The notes under the pieces: model-generated
What the model was told of the DNA's origin: nothing
The model's database searches: none
What the model saw: only the letters and a program-made list of their open reading frames with translations
DNA from: Amycolatopsis mediterranei
GTDB taxonomy: Bacteria > Actinomycetota > Actinomycetes > Mycobacteriales > Pseudonocardiaceae
Length of the DNA: 64,000 nucleotides
Direction of reading: 5' to 3'
Assembly: GCF_026017845.1 (NCBI RefSeq)
Contig: NZ_CP100416.1
Location: forward strand, 9,868,711 to 9,932,710
Position numbers and translations under genes: made by a program
Shown: positions 26,346 through 34,590 of the stretch, in pieces
Layout of the letters: the number at the start of each line of letters is the position of its first letter
Numbering within the stretch: the stretch's first letter is position 1

Positions 26346-27797
26346 TTGGCGATCTGTGCTCGGTGCGGAAACAAGCGCGACCCGGCCAGCCGGAACTGCC
26401 CGCACTGTGAAGCGTCCGGGCAATTCCCGGCGGCGACGAGCCCGGCCGGGCCGGCTTCCCCTGCCACGCCGTCGCTGCCCCGTGACCAGGCCGCCCTTCC
26501 GGTGCAGCCACTGGTCGCGGCGCCGGAACAGCCGCCACCGCCACTTCCGCCACTTCGGACGGTACCCCGGGTTTCGCCCGGGAAAGCGGCGAAACCGGCG
26601 CGGCCCGGATTGTGGAGCCGGCTGGGCGGGAAGCTGCGCGGCGCCTTTTCCCGGCCGCCCGGATACCGCAACGGCTTCATCTGGTTCGTCACCGGAATGC
26701 TGCGCGACAAGCGCGGCCTCGCCGGCGCGCTGGCCGCGGCGTGGTTCAACCTGCCGCTCGCCATTTTCGGCGGGGGTGCGGGACTGGTCGTCGGCGCGAT
26801 AATCGGCTACTTCGGCGGGGCCCGGATCGGCGGGAGCGCGACGTCCTGGGCGGAGGACATCCCGGTCTTCAGCACCATGATGGAGAGTGCGCTGCTGCAG
26901 GGCGGCGGCATTCTCGGCCTGCTCGCCGGCGCGGTGATCGGCGCGATCGCCGGCTTCGCGGCCGGGCTCCTGCTGCCGTGGATCGGCCTCGTCTCGGCCG
27001 ATCCGGCGATGACCGCCGGCCTGTTCCTCGGGCAGCTCGTCGTGGCGTTCCTGGTCGGGGTGCTCTACACCGTCTACCAGGTCGGCGCCGAGGGCTGGGT
27101 GTTCCGCATCGCCGGGTACCGGCAACCCAGCCGCCGGGAGAAGGAACTGATCCTCCCGATCCTCGAAGACTGCGCGCGCCGCCTCGGCCTCGCCAAGGTG
27201 CCACCGCTGCTGATGGACGACGACCGCCTGCCCAACGCCTACGCGGGCGCGCGGCACATCATCGTCACCCGCGGGTTCCTCGACGAGTTCAACTACGACG
27301 AGGAGCCGCTGGCCGGCGTGCTGTGCCACGAGCTCACGCACTGGCGCAACGCGGACCCGCTGTCCGGGATGTTCGTCCGGGGCGTGGCGCTGCCGCTCTA
27401 CATCGCCTACAACGTCTTCACCTGGCTGATGAACTTCTCCAGCAACGGCCTGGTCAGAGTGGCGCTGCTGGCTGCGTCGTGGCCGCTGATGGTGTGCATC
27501 CGGTTCTTCGTGGTGCCGCTGCAGGCCGCGGGCAGCCGGGCCGCGGAGTACCGCGCCGACCAGGGCGCGGTCGCCGCCGGCCACCGCCAGGGCATCCGGC
27601 GGGTGCTCGCCAGGTTCCGCGACAGCTTCGACGGCGCGCGCAACGGCTGGGAGGCGGCGATCTGCCACAGCCACCCACCGAACGAGCTGCGGCTGGAGGC
27701 CGTCGAGGAACCCGGCGCCACCTACCCGTTGCCGGACGCCGACGGACCCGCGATCCCGATGCCGGTCGTGGTGACCGGCTCGGTGGCCCGCGACTGA
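26346..27797 (+). CDS. Zinc-ribbon M48-family membrane metalloprotease
   Basis: A 483-aa protein read from TTG 26346, chosen because GGAGGGGG (26334-26341) is a strong ribosome site and the N-terminal zinc ribbon begins immediately (C4, C7, C18, C21). A Pro-rich linker leads to several membrane segments (about residues 130-250: GLVVGAIIGYFGG, GLLAGAVIGAIAG, LVVAFLVGVLYTV). The HtpX/Ste24-type catalytic domain follows, with HELTHWRNADP near residue 330 and a downstream AAEYRADQGAV that supplies the third ligand. It is the first gene of the TraG-containing operon, with the next gene 7 nt away. M48 enzymes cleave membrane or exported proteins; here it may process the toxin-like product. Confidence 0.82.
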   Translation: MAICARCGNKRDPASRNCPHCEASGQFPAATSPAGPASPATPSLPRDQAALPVQPLVAAPEQPPPPLPPLRTVPRVSPGKAAKPARPGLWSRLGGKLRGAFSRPPGYRNGFIWFVTGMLRDKRGLAGALAAAWFNLPLAIFGGGAGLVVGAIIGYFGGARIGGSATSWAEDIPVFSTMMESALLQGGGILGLLAGAVIGAIAGFAAGLLLPWIGLVSADPAMTAGLFLGQLVVAFLVGVLYTVYQVGAEGWVFRIAGYRQPSRREKELILPILEDCARRLGLAKVPPLLMDDDRLPNAYAGARHIIVTRGFLDEFNYDEEPLAGVLCHELTHWRNADPLSGMFVRGVALPLYIAYNVFTWLMNFSSNGLVRVALLAASWPLMVCIRFFVVPLQAAGSRAAEYRADQGAVAAGHRQGIRRVLARFRDSFDGARNGWEAAICHSHPPNELRLEAVEEPGATYPLPDADGPAIPMPVVVTGSVARD

Positions 27798-27804
27798 GGC
27801 GCCG

Positions 27805-29187
27805 ATGTCGATCACAGAGTGGCCCGCGATCCCGCCGTTCCGCGTCGACCCGCGGCGGCAGGTCTTCCTCGGCTGGGACGCGCGGGCCGGGTACCAGCGC
27901 TGCTGGAGCGCGCCGGAGGACTCCGTCGGCATCGTCGGCCCGCCGCGCTACGGCAAGACCTCCGGTCTCATCATCCCGTCGGTGATGTGGTGGGAAGGCC
28001 CGTTGGTCTGCACGTCGACGCGTGGCGACATCCTCGCGTTCACCGGCAACCGGCGGCGGGCGCTGGCCGCGCCGTACGGCGGTTCGGTGTACGTCTACGA
28101 CCCCTTCGGCAGCGAGTACCCGGAGACGTCACTGCGCTGGTCGCCACTGGCCGACTGCGCGAACCCGTCCGTCTGCTACCGGCGGGTGGCCGCGATGACG
28201 GCGGTCGCCGGCCAGGGTGTCCAGGACGGCGACCACTGGCGCGGCGGCGCGGCGGCGATCCTGCGCGCGTACTTCCACGCGGCGGCGCTGGAGGGCCTGC
28301 CGTTGTCGACGGTCCGGAAGTGGCTGGCGCGCCAGGAAACCCGTGACCCGGTGGCGATCCTCCGGCTGTCGTCGAGCCCGGGTGCGATGTGGGCAGACGA
28401 CCTGGACGCGCTCAAGCTCCTCGGCGACCGCGAGCGCGGCAGTTTCTATTCGGTGGCCCGCAACACGCTGGAGGCGACGTCCGAGCCGACGGTGCTGCGC
28501 TCGTGCGCGGCCAACGAGCTCGACATCGACAAGTTCCTGGCGACCCGCTCGTCGCTGTTCATCATCGGGCCGTCCCACCAGCAGCAGGCGATCGCGCCCC
28601 TGATGGCCGGCCTGGTCGACAGCATCGCCCAGCGCGCGGCCGAGCTGGCAGCCGGCCAAGGTGGCCGGCTCGACCCGCCATTGCTGCTGGCCCTGGACGA
28701 AATCGCGAACATCGCTCCGCTCCAGAGCCTGCCGTCCCTGGTCAGCGAGGGCGGCGGCCGCGGCATCGTGACGATGTGGGCCACCCAGAGCCTGGCCCAG
28801 CTGCGCAACCGCTACGGAGTCGAGCAACAGGCGGCAATCCTGGCGGCGACAACGGCAAAGCTGATCTTCGGCGGCCTATCCAACGGAGAGGACCTGCACA
28901 ACATATCGACCTGGGCGGGCGAGGAACGCCAGACGACGACCAGCATGCAGGTGGCACCCCAGACGGGAGCACCGGTGGGCCAGGTGGGCGTCGGCGGCCC
29001 GGCACAGGCCGGGCTGGGCCACACGGTGAGCAGCACGTTCCGGCCGGCGTTGCCGATCAACGCGATCCAGCTGCTGCCACCGTTCCACGCGTGGCTGTTC
29101 TGGCGGAGCGACCCGCCCCTGCAGGTCGAGGCCCGCCCGGCGGGGGCGATCGAGGCGTTCGCACAGTTGAGGGGATACACGGCATGA
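27805..29187 (+). CDS. TraG/VirD4-like type IV coupling ATPase
   Basis: A 460-aa protein with the fold of conjugative coupling proteins. Walker A is GPPRYGKTSG (about residues 45-54), SVMWWEGPLVCTSTRGDI is the family's post-Walker block, Walker B is LLLALDEIANIAPL (about 292-305), and MWATQSLAQLRNRYG carries the conserved Q and arginine of this ATPase group. Unlike VirD4/TraG of plasmids it has no N-terminal membrane segment and no relaxase, VirB4 or VirB6 gene is nearby. In the known family it feeds DNA or protein substrates to a secretion channel; here the linked toxin-like gene suggests a protein substrate. It overlaps the next gene by 4 nt (ATGA). Confidence 0.82.
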   Translation: MSITEWPAIPPFRVDPRRQVFLGWDARAGYQRCWSAPEDSVGIVGPPRYGKTSGLIIPSVMWWEGPLVCTSTRGDILAFTGNRRRALAAPYGGSVYVYDPFGSEYPETSLRWSPLADCANPSVCYRRVAAMTAVAGQGVQDGDHWRGGAAAILRAYFHAAALEGLPLSTVRKWLARQETRDPVAILRLSSSPGAMWADDLDALKLLGDRERGSFYSVARNTLEATSEPTVLRSCAANELDIDKFLATRSSLFIIGPSHQQQAIAPLMAGLVDSIAQRAAELAAGQGGRLDPPLLLALDEIANIAPLQSLPSLVSEGGGRGIVTMWATQSLAQLRNRYGVEQQAAILAATTAKLIFGGLSNGEDLHNISTWAGEERQTTTSMQVAPQTGAPVGQVGVGGPAQAGLGHTVSSTFRPALPINAIQLLPPFHAWLFWRSDPPLQVEARPAGAIEAFAQLRGYTA

Positions 29188-29657
29188 CCGCGGACGAGGG
29201 TTACGAGTACTTCGCGAAGGTGCGCCCGAGCCAGCCGGTCGACCGGCCCAGCACGCTGTGGCGGCGCCGCGACGGCCGGCTGGAATACCTTTCGCTGCTC
29301 GACTGGGAATGGCACGAGCCCGACGACCAGTTGCTCCTGCCCGATCCATCGACTCTGGAACCGGTAACGGCGGAACACGCCGCGGCGCTGCTCGCCGACC
29401 GCCAGCGGTTCGTGCAGTACTGGGTCGAACAGAACACCGGTGACCGGCCGCCCTCGGTGTTCCGCCGTCGCCGCAGCCCGGAGCGCCTGACGGACGAAGT
29501 GTTCGGCCTCCGCAACCGCTGGGTCCCGACCACGTCGATCCGGGAGTTCCTGAGCCGCGGGCCGGACCTCGGTTCGGACCTGGTCCGCGCGGACCAGGCC
29601 ACCGCCGAGCGCGTGATCGACGAGACCCGGGGAGTCGCCGGGGCCACAGAGCTATGA
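29184..29657 (+). CDS. Conserved hypothetical protein of the TraG-linked operon
   Basis: A 157-aa soluble, acidic-aromatic protein. The only visible structure is an N-terminal STLWRRRDGRLEYLSLLDWEW segment, which looks like paired beta strands, and a helical middle (EHAAALLADRQRFVQYWVEQ). No family recognised. It starts inside the stop of the coupling ATPase (ATGA) and ends inside the start of the toxin-like gene (ATGA), so the three are translationally coupled and probably needed in fixed ratio. A role as adaptor or chaperone between ATPase and substrate would fit but is inference. Confidence 0.7.
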   Translation: MTADEGYEYFAKVRPSQPVDRPSTLWRRRDGRLEYLSLLDWEWHEPDDQLLLPDPSTLEPVTAEHAAALLADRQRFVQYWVEQNTGDRPPSVFRRRRSPERLTDEVFGLRNRWVPTTSIREFLSRGPDLGSDLVRADQATAERVIDETRGVAGATEL

Positions 29658-31738
29658 GCCTGCCGTGGGAAGGCAAGGACGCCGACGAAGGCCTCCGGCT
29701 CGATGCGGACGAGAACGCCGAGGTCGAGAAGGCCTGGGCGAAAGCCCAGGCCGCACAGCCCCTGTTCGATCAGGTCATGACTTCGGTCTGCGCCGGCACG
29801 GCGGAATACGGGGCGAAGCAAGAGGGACTCGAGTACTCGCTCAAGACGCTGGATTCCTTCCGCGCCAAGGTGGCCAGAAAGACGGCCGAAAAACCTGCCG
29901 AGCAGGCAGCGGCCGAAACGAACGACCTGAACCGCTATACCCTGACGTTCCCTCCGGACCAGTACGCGGACGGGACCCTGGCCGCCTTCGACGAGTTCGA
30001 GCGGCGCGGGTTCGAACGCACGAAGTGCGCCAACTCCTGGAACAGGCAGATGTACAAGGGCGTCAACACCACCTGGCGCCACGAGGAATTCGAACAGACG
30101 ATGGAGGTTCAGTTCCACACGCCGGAAAGCTTGGCGGTCAAGGAAGAGAACCACCTGCTGTACGAGATCGGCCGGAACGGGGAAGCACTCCAAGACGAAG
30201 AAGCCGCCGCGGTCGATGTGCTCCAGGCTCGGCGCTATGAAGGCATCACCGTCCCGTCAGGCCACGAACGCATCTCCCCGCCGCTGGATCCCGAGGAACA
30301 GGTCGGCGTCGTGTCGGACGAAGCGATCCACCGCATGATCGCGCGGGAGGAGCGGCTTCGACAGCAGAAGGCCGAACAAAAGGCACGAACTCAGGCCGAG
30401 CAAGGAGAACCGGACCGCGGGACCGACCGCAACCCGACCGGGCCGGCGCCACCGGAGCTGTTCTCCCGTGGTGCCGCGCGGACGAACCAGGACATCATCG
30501 ACAACGGCGGCGGTCTGCCGCGCACCCGGGAGACCGTCGACGCCGCCGCCGAGGCAGGTGGGGTGGACCTCGACGACGTCGACGTCGTCATCGTGGACGA
30601 GCCGGATGAGATCCGGTATCTCGATCACCAGGAGGCCTGCGCCTGTACGCCGGGCGAACTCGAAGGCGCACAGATCCGGCTCGGCCCGGCGAGTTTCTCG
30701 GACGAGAGGACACTGGTCGCGACCCTCGCGCACGAGAAGACGCACGTCGACCAGTTGCGCTCGGGCGCCGACGTGGACACCGAAAGCCTCAAGACGCTCG
30801 AAGAAGAGGCATACGCTAGCGAAGCCCCCGCGCTGGAAAGGTACGAACAACATGTCAGCAGTCCGGTTCACGATCGAGACGACCTTCGATCTGCCGGGAC
30901 GAAACGGGATTCTGGCCCCGGGGACGGTCGAGGCGGGGGTGATCCGGGGCGGGATGACACTCAGGACCGAGGAGAACCTGCCGGTGCGGATCCTGGCCGT
31001 CGAGTTCCTGAGCCCGAACGAGCGGGAGACGAACCGGCGGACGCTGGTGATCGACCGGAGGGACGCGACGGCGATCCAGGCCGGAACGGTACTGACGAAC
31101 CCGAGCTGAGCGACCGAGCCGGGATCGAAGAGCAGGAAGAGGACCAGCGGCAGCAGGAGCGGACCGCCGAGCAGGTGGAGGCGCAGTCCGACGAGTCGCA
31201 GCCGGACGCCGGGGAACCGGAACCCGACGCGCCCACGGCCGAGGACCCGGAACCCGCGGAAGCCATCTCCGAGCCTCGGGAGCCTGCCGCCGAATCGGAG
31301 CCGGCCGCCGAAGAAACCGCGCCCGAGGAACCTGCCCCGGAACAAACCGAACCCACCACCGACGAGCCCGCGCCGGCGGCGCCTGCCCCGGATGAGCCCA
31401 CGCCCGACCCCGCAGCAGACGACCGCGCTCCCGAAGAACCCGCTGCCGAGCCAAACGAATCCACCCCCGAACCGGCAGCCGAAGAACCCGCACCGGAACA
31501 ACCGGTACCCGAGGAACCGGCCACCGAAACCGAACCGGCTCCCGAAGAACCGGCCCCGCAACCGGAACCCGCGGCCGAAGAACCCGCGGCCGAGGAACCC
31601 GCCGGCTACGAAGACCAAGCCGCCGCTGACGATGCGCGTGTTGCCGACTCCATGGGTTCCGAGTCCGGCGGCTACGACAGCGGTGGCTACGAAGAAAGCT
31701 ACGAACCGGAAGCGTCCAGCGGCATGGAGAGGGACTAG
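29654..31738 (+). CDS. Toxin-like multidomain protein (RelA/SpoT-like region, zincin motif, Pro/Glu-rich tail)
   Basis: A 694-aa ORF. Residues about 90-185 (LNRYTLTFPPDQY, then MYKGVNTTWRH and EVQFHTPESLAVKEENHLLYE) resemble the RelA/SpoT-like nucleotidyltransferase fold seen in toxin and phage-head proteins. Residues about 275-400 end in a zincin motif LAHEKTHVDQ (H360, E361, H364) and an acidic helix LEEEAYASE that could give the third ligand. From about 495 the chain is almost only Pro, Glu, Ala and Asp, finishing in a Gly/Tyr/Ser-rich end. Between them (about 400-485) the frame translates as a low-complexity Asp/Arg/Gly linker because another gene (30852-31109) is encoded there in a second frame. 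Whether the tail belongs to the same polypeptide or starts a new gene after 31109 is uncertain. Confidence 0.6.
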   Translation: MSLPWEGKDADEGLRLDADENAEVEKAWAKAQAAQPLFDQVMTSVCAGTAEYGAKQEGLEYSLKTLDSFRAKVARKTAEKPAEQAAAETNDLNRYTLTFPPDQYADGTLAAFDEFERRGFERTKCANSWNRQMYKGVNTTWRHEEFEQTMEVQFHTPESLAVKEENHLLYEIGRNGEALQDEEAAAVDVLQARRYEGITVPSGHERISPPLDPEEQVGVVSDEAIHRMIAREERLRQQKAEQKARTQAEQGEPDRGTDRNPTGPAPPELFSRGAARTNQDIIDNGGGLPRTRETVDAAAEAGGVDLDDVDVVIVDEPDEIRYLDHQEACACTPGELEGAQIRLGPASFSDERTLVATLAHEKTHVDQLRSGADVDTESLKTLEEEAYASEAPALERYEQHVSSPVHDRDDLRSAGTKRDSGPGDGRGGGDPGRDDTQDRGEPAGADPGRRVPEPERAGDEPADAGDRPEGRDGDPGRNGTDEPELSDRAGIEEQEEDQRQQERTAEQVEAQSDESQPDAGEPEPDAPTAEDPEPAEAISEPREPAAESEPAAEETAPEEPAPEQTEPTTDEPAPAAPAPDEPTPDPAADDRAPEEPAAEPNESTPEPAAEEPAPEQPVPEEPATETEPAPEEPAPQPEPAAEEPAAEEPAGYEDQAAADDARVADSMGSESGGYDSGGYEESYEPEASSGMERD
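30852..31109 (+). CDS. Nested out-of-frame gene: EF-Tu domain 2-like beta-barrel protein
   Basis: This 85-aa ORF lies wholly inside the 694-aa ORF in another frame. It starts MSAVRFTIETTFDLPGRNG and continues as GTVEAGVIRGGMTL, then VRILAVEFLS and a final IQAGTVLTN. This strand order matches the small beta barrel of translation-factor domain 2 (F-I...F-x-L-x-GR-G...G-x-V-x-x-G-x-I..G). Third-position GC is very high in this frame, while the long ORF reads here as low-complexity linker, so this is a genuine coding frame. GGAAAGG at 30836-30842 is a possible ribosome site. It may encode an immunity or accessory protein for the toxin-like product. Confidence 0.6.
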   Translation: MSAVRFTIETTFDLPGRNGILAPGTVEAGVIRGGMTLRTEENLPVRILAVEFLSPNERETNRRTLVIDRRDATAIQAGTVLTNPS

Positions 31739-31742
31739 CACC

Positions 31743-32138
31743 ATGGCCCAGACACCACCACCCTGGATCTGGGACGCGCTCGAAGACGACGTCCGCGCCC
31801 GGTCGTGGCAGGAGCTTGCCGACTGGGTCGACTGGCTCGGCGAGGCCTACTCGCCCTGGGTTCACCTGCCACCCTGCTGGCCCGCGCACGAAGGGCTGAA
31901 AACCGAGCTCAGCATGTTCTGGTACTGGCACCGCTGGCTGAGCACCGCCGCCGTCAACCCGATCGACGGTGTCCGGTGGCACAACGAACTCCGGCGGTCC
32001 GCGCAGGCTTGGCGGGAGCTCGCCACCTGTCAGCACGAGCCGCCCGTTGCCCACCACCACCAGATCGTCGCCGCGCAGCGGGCGCGGCGCGACCAGTTCC
32101 TGGCCGACGCCCAGCGGCCCGAACAGGGGGAACCGTGA
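31743..32138 (+). CDS. DUF4913-like protein
   Basis: A 131-aa protein rich in Trp and His. The core ELADWVDWLGEAYSPWVHLPP, then CWPAHEGLKTELSMFWYWHRW and VRWHNELRRSAQAWREL (about residues 20-95) follows the pattern of DUF4913, a family found mostly with actinobacterial conjugative and mobile elements. Function unknown. It begins 4 nt after the preceding stop and its own stop overlaps the next GTG, so it belongs to the TraG-linked operon. Confidence 0.55.
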   Translation: MAQTPPPWIWDALEDDVRARSWQELADWVDWLGEAYSPWVHLPPCWPAHEGLKTELSMFWYWHRWLSTAAVNPIDGVRWHNELRRSAQAWRELATCQHEPPVAHHHQIVAAQRARRDQFLADAQRPEQGEP

Positions 32139-33319
32139 CCACACTGGTCAACTGCCGTACCTGCCGGAACGCCGTCGCGCCCGGGGCCGCCGCGTGCCCG
32201 AGGTGCGGGGAGGCCGTCGAACGGACGCCTTGTCCGCACTGCGACGCGTCGGTGCAGCCGGATGCCCGGTTCTGCCACCGGTGCGGCCGCAGCCTCACCG
32301 CGGCCGCCGGCGACGAGGTCCAGGACCCGCCGACGCCGCCGAACGGGTACGCCGTCGCCGCTGACCCGTTCGTCCGGCCGTGGCAGCCGAGCCGCAAGGC
32401 CGGCCTCGTCACCGCCGTCGTCGTCTCCGTCCTGGTCGTGCTCGGCGCCGGGCTCTTCGTCGTGCAGAAGGTCGTTTTCACGCCCGAGGCCGCGCTGAAC
32501 GGCTACTTCGACGCACTGGCCGAACGGGACGCCGAGACGGCCGCGTCGTACCTCGCCGGCGACCGTCTCAGCGGGGACATGCTGCGGTCGCCCGACTACC
32601 AGCCCCCGGCCGGGCTGAAGATCCACGACGTCGAAGACGACGGCGACGACACCAAAACCGCCTCCATCAGCTTCGTCGTCGGCGGCCACGAACAGTCGGG
32701 CAAGGTGCAGCTCACCCGGCGCAGGACCCACACCTGGGGCGTCTTCCGCGACTGGGCGATCAGTGATCTCCGGCCCACCCTGCGGATCACGACCACCACC
32801 GCGGTGCCGGTCCGCGTCGACGGTGAAACGCTCGCGACCAGCGGCCAGCGCGACGACGTGGAGATCCCGGTGTTCCCCGGCCGGCACAAGGTCGACATCG
32901 CCGACAACCCGCTGCTGGAGGCCGACCAGAACGTCGTCGACGCGGCGCTGGGCGCGACCGAGGTGCCGCTCGGCGTGCGGGTCAAGGCCTCGGCGCAGCA
33001 GGCCGCCCAGGACCAGGTCAAGACCTACCTCGACCAGTGCGCCGGCCAGAAGACCGCGGAGCCGCCGAACTGCCCGTTCCGGCTTGCTTTCTACAGCGAA
33101 GTCGTGAACGTCTCCTGGAAGATCACGGCCTACCCGGAGGTGGAACTCCAGCAGACCCAGTCCGGTGCGGTCGCCGTGCGCACGCGAACCGGGTCGCAAG
33201 GCCGGGTCACGGTCACCGGTACCCAGTCCGGCGGCACGCCCTACCAGGACGAGCAGACCTTCTCCGTCAACGGCGGCATTTACCCCGATCAGGGGAGGCT
33301 GGTGTTCGCGCCGAACTGA
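32135..33319 (+). CDS. Double zinc-ribbon membrane protein with extracytoplasmic domain
   Basis: A 394-aa protein. Residues 1-52 hold two CxxC-CxxC zinc ribbons (CRTCRNAVAPGAAACPRCG and CPHCDASVQPDARFCHRCG). One transmembrane helix follows (about 91-112, GLVTAVVVSVLVVLGAGLFVV), then an exported part of about 280 residues. This begins with an NTF2-like repeat (ALNGYFDALAERDAETAASYL) and ends in beta-rich domains. This layout recalls the zinc-ribbon/NTF2 membrane proteins of Gram-positives (TcaA-type). The start GTG overlaps the previous stop (GTGA). It may be the envelope component of the TraG-linked system. Confidence 0.7.
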   Translation: MTTLVNCRTCRNAVAPGAAACPRCGEAVERTPCPHCDASVQPDARFCHRCGRSLTAAAGDEVQDPPTPPNGYAVAADPFVRPWQPSRKAGLVTAVVVSVLVVLGAGLFVVQKVVFTPEAALNGYFDALAERDAETAASYLAGDRLSGDMLRSPDYQPPAGLKIHDVEDDGDDTKTASISFVVGGHEQSGKVQLTRRRTHTWGVFRDWAISDLRPTLRITTTTAVPVRVDGETLATSGQRDDVEIPVFPGRHKVDIADNPLLEADQNVVDAALGATEVPLGVRVKASAQQAAQDQVKTYLDQCAGQKTAEPPNCPFRLAFYSEVVNVSWKITAYPEVELQQTQSGAVAVRTRTGSQGRVTVTGTQSGGTPYQDEQTFSVNGGIYPDQGRLVFAPN

Positions 33320-33979
33320 TCAGGGTTTCGCACCGGAAAGCGCGGCGTCGAAGATCACCTGCATGTCCGTCCAGCCGGCGACTACCGACGACCCGTACAC
33401 GAAATAGTCGACACCCTGGGCCCGCCAGTAAACCGATTTGACGTGCTTGAGACCGACGTCCGCCTGGAATTCGAACTCCCAGCTGACCGCTTCGGCGCCC
33501 CGCACGGTCGTCGGCTCGAGCCCGATGAGCCGATATCCGGGGTGGCCGCGCGGAAAAGTGCGCTCGTAGTCCTGCTGCGCGGCTAACAGTGCTTTCCCGG
33601 GCGACGGCGCACCGCCGTACCGCAGGAAGCGCGAGGACTGCGCCGGGTCGGTCGCCTGGACGCTGCCCGGCGAGGACGTGGGCTTGACCTCCCACCCGGC
33701 CGGGATGACGGTCGTGATGCCGGCCGGCCCGGTCACCGGCTGCGTCCCGCCGGGAACAGCGGACGGCGACGTCGTCGTCGGGCCGGTGGAAGACGTCGTG
33801 ACCGGCGTCGACGACGAGCGTGCGCTGGTCGTCGGGACGGACGAGCTCGCAGCCGGCGCGGCGACCGGCGCGGCGTCGCGGTCACGCACCACCAGCACCA
33901 CGACCGCGGTCAGCGCGCAGACCGTCAGGTTGACGATGACCGCCACCGCAGCCAACGTCCGGGAATTCATGCTGCCCAT
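33320..33979 (-). CDS. Secreted or membrane-anchored protein with Ser/Thr-rich linker
   Basis: A 219-aa protein with an N-terminal hydrophobic segment (about residues 8-32, AAVAVIVNLTVCALTAVVVLVV), a linker of about 50 residues made mainly of Ser, Thr and Pro, and a compact extracytoplasmic domain from about 90 (ITTVIPAGWEVKPTSSPG) to the end. The domain has the size and pattern of the actinobacterial serine/threonine-kinase or LpqN-type extracellular domains but is not assigned. It converges on the zinc-ribbon gene with no gap. ATG 33979 is used; ATG 33970 is equally possible and has better ribosome-site spacing. Confidence 0.65.
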   Translation of the reverse strand: MGSMNSRTLAAVAVIVNLTVCALTAVVVLVVRDRDAAPVAAPAASSSVPTTSARSSSTPVTTSSTGPTTTSPSAVPGGTQPVTGPAGITTVIPAGWEVKPTSSPGSVQATDPAQSSRFLRYGGAPSPGKALLAAQQDYERTFPRGHPGYRLIGLEPTTVRGAEAVSWEFEFQADVGLKHVKSVYWRAQGVDYFVYGSSVVAGWTDMQVIFDAALSGAKP

Positions 33980-34097
33980 CGCTCCCCCGTGAAATCACTC
34001 GCCGACGTGCCGCCGCGAACGGAAAGACACGGTAAACTGTCCCGGCACATTCGCAACTCTAAGCGGCAGCACCAATGCGGACAAGAACGGGACGACA

Positions 34098-34586
34098 GTG
34101 AGCGAGCAAGCGGTGGGGCAGCTCGAACAGGAACTGGCGCAACGCCCGGGTGATCCGGAATTGCGGCAACGGCTGGCGTGGGCGCTCAAACAACGCGTGG
34201 AGGATTCGCTCAGCGTCACGGTCTACGACGTCCGGGTGATCACCACCGCGAAACAGCGTGAAATCTGCCGTGACGCCGCGACGCGGATCCCGCAGCTCGC
34301 GCCCCACGACCAGCAGCTGGCGGTGTTCGCCGCCGATCTGGCCGACGACCTGAACACCGGCGACACCTGGACCTGGCAGAGCAAACCCGTCGCGCTCACG
34401 CTGGGGATCTGCGCGGCCGCTGTGGGCCTCGCACTGGTACTGGTCGGCGCCTTCGCCGACACGATCCCGCTGATCGTCGCGGCGGCCGTGCTGAGCAGTG
34501 CCGCACTGGCCGGGGTGGTCCTCGCCTTCCGGCGGCAGCAGTGGCAGGTCAGCGCCAAGGAGCTGCAGCCCCTGCTCCGCCCCTGA
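34098..34586 (+). CDS. Small two-TM membrane protein
   Basis: A 162-aa protein. The soluble N-terminal half has helices (QLEQELAQRPGDPELRQRLA) resembling a short TPR-like unit. Two transmembrane helices lie at about 98-120 and 122-145 (LTLGICAAAVGLALVLVGAF, LIVAAAVLSSAALAGVVLAF). No family recognised. The GTG at 34098 is preceded by GGGACGA. It is divergent from the secreted protein at 33320-33979 and ends 4 nt before the convergent EEP-family gene. Confidence 0.65.
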   Translation: MSEQAVGQLEQELAQRPGDPELRQRLAWALKQRVEDSLSVTVYDVRVITTAKQREICRDAATRIPQLAPHDQQLAVFAADLADDLNTGDTWTWQSKPVALTLGICAAAVGLALVLVGAFADTIPLIVAAAVLSSAALAGVVLAFRRQQWQVSAKELQPLLRP

Positions 34587-34590
34587 GCCG

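Noticed and set aside
26346..33319. Complete integrative conjugative element
   Set aside because: No integrase, relaxase, VirB4, replication gene or flanking att repeats were seen; only the coupling-type ATPase and a DUF4913-like protein point that way.
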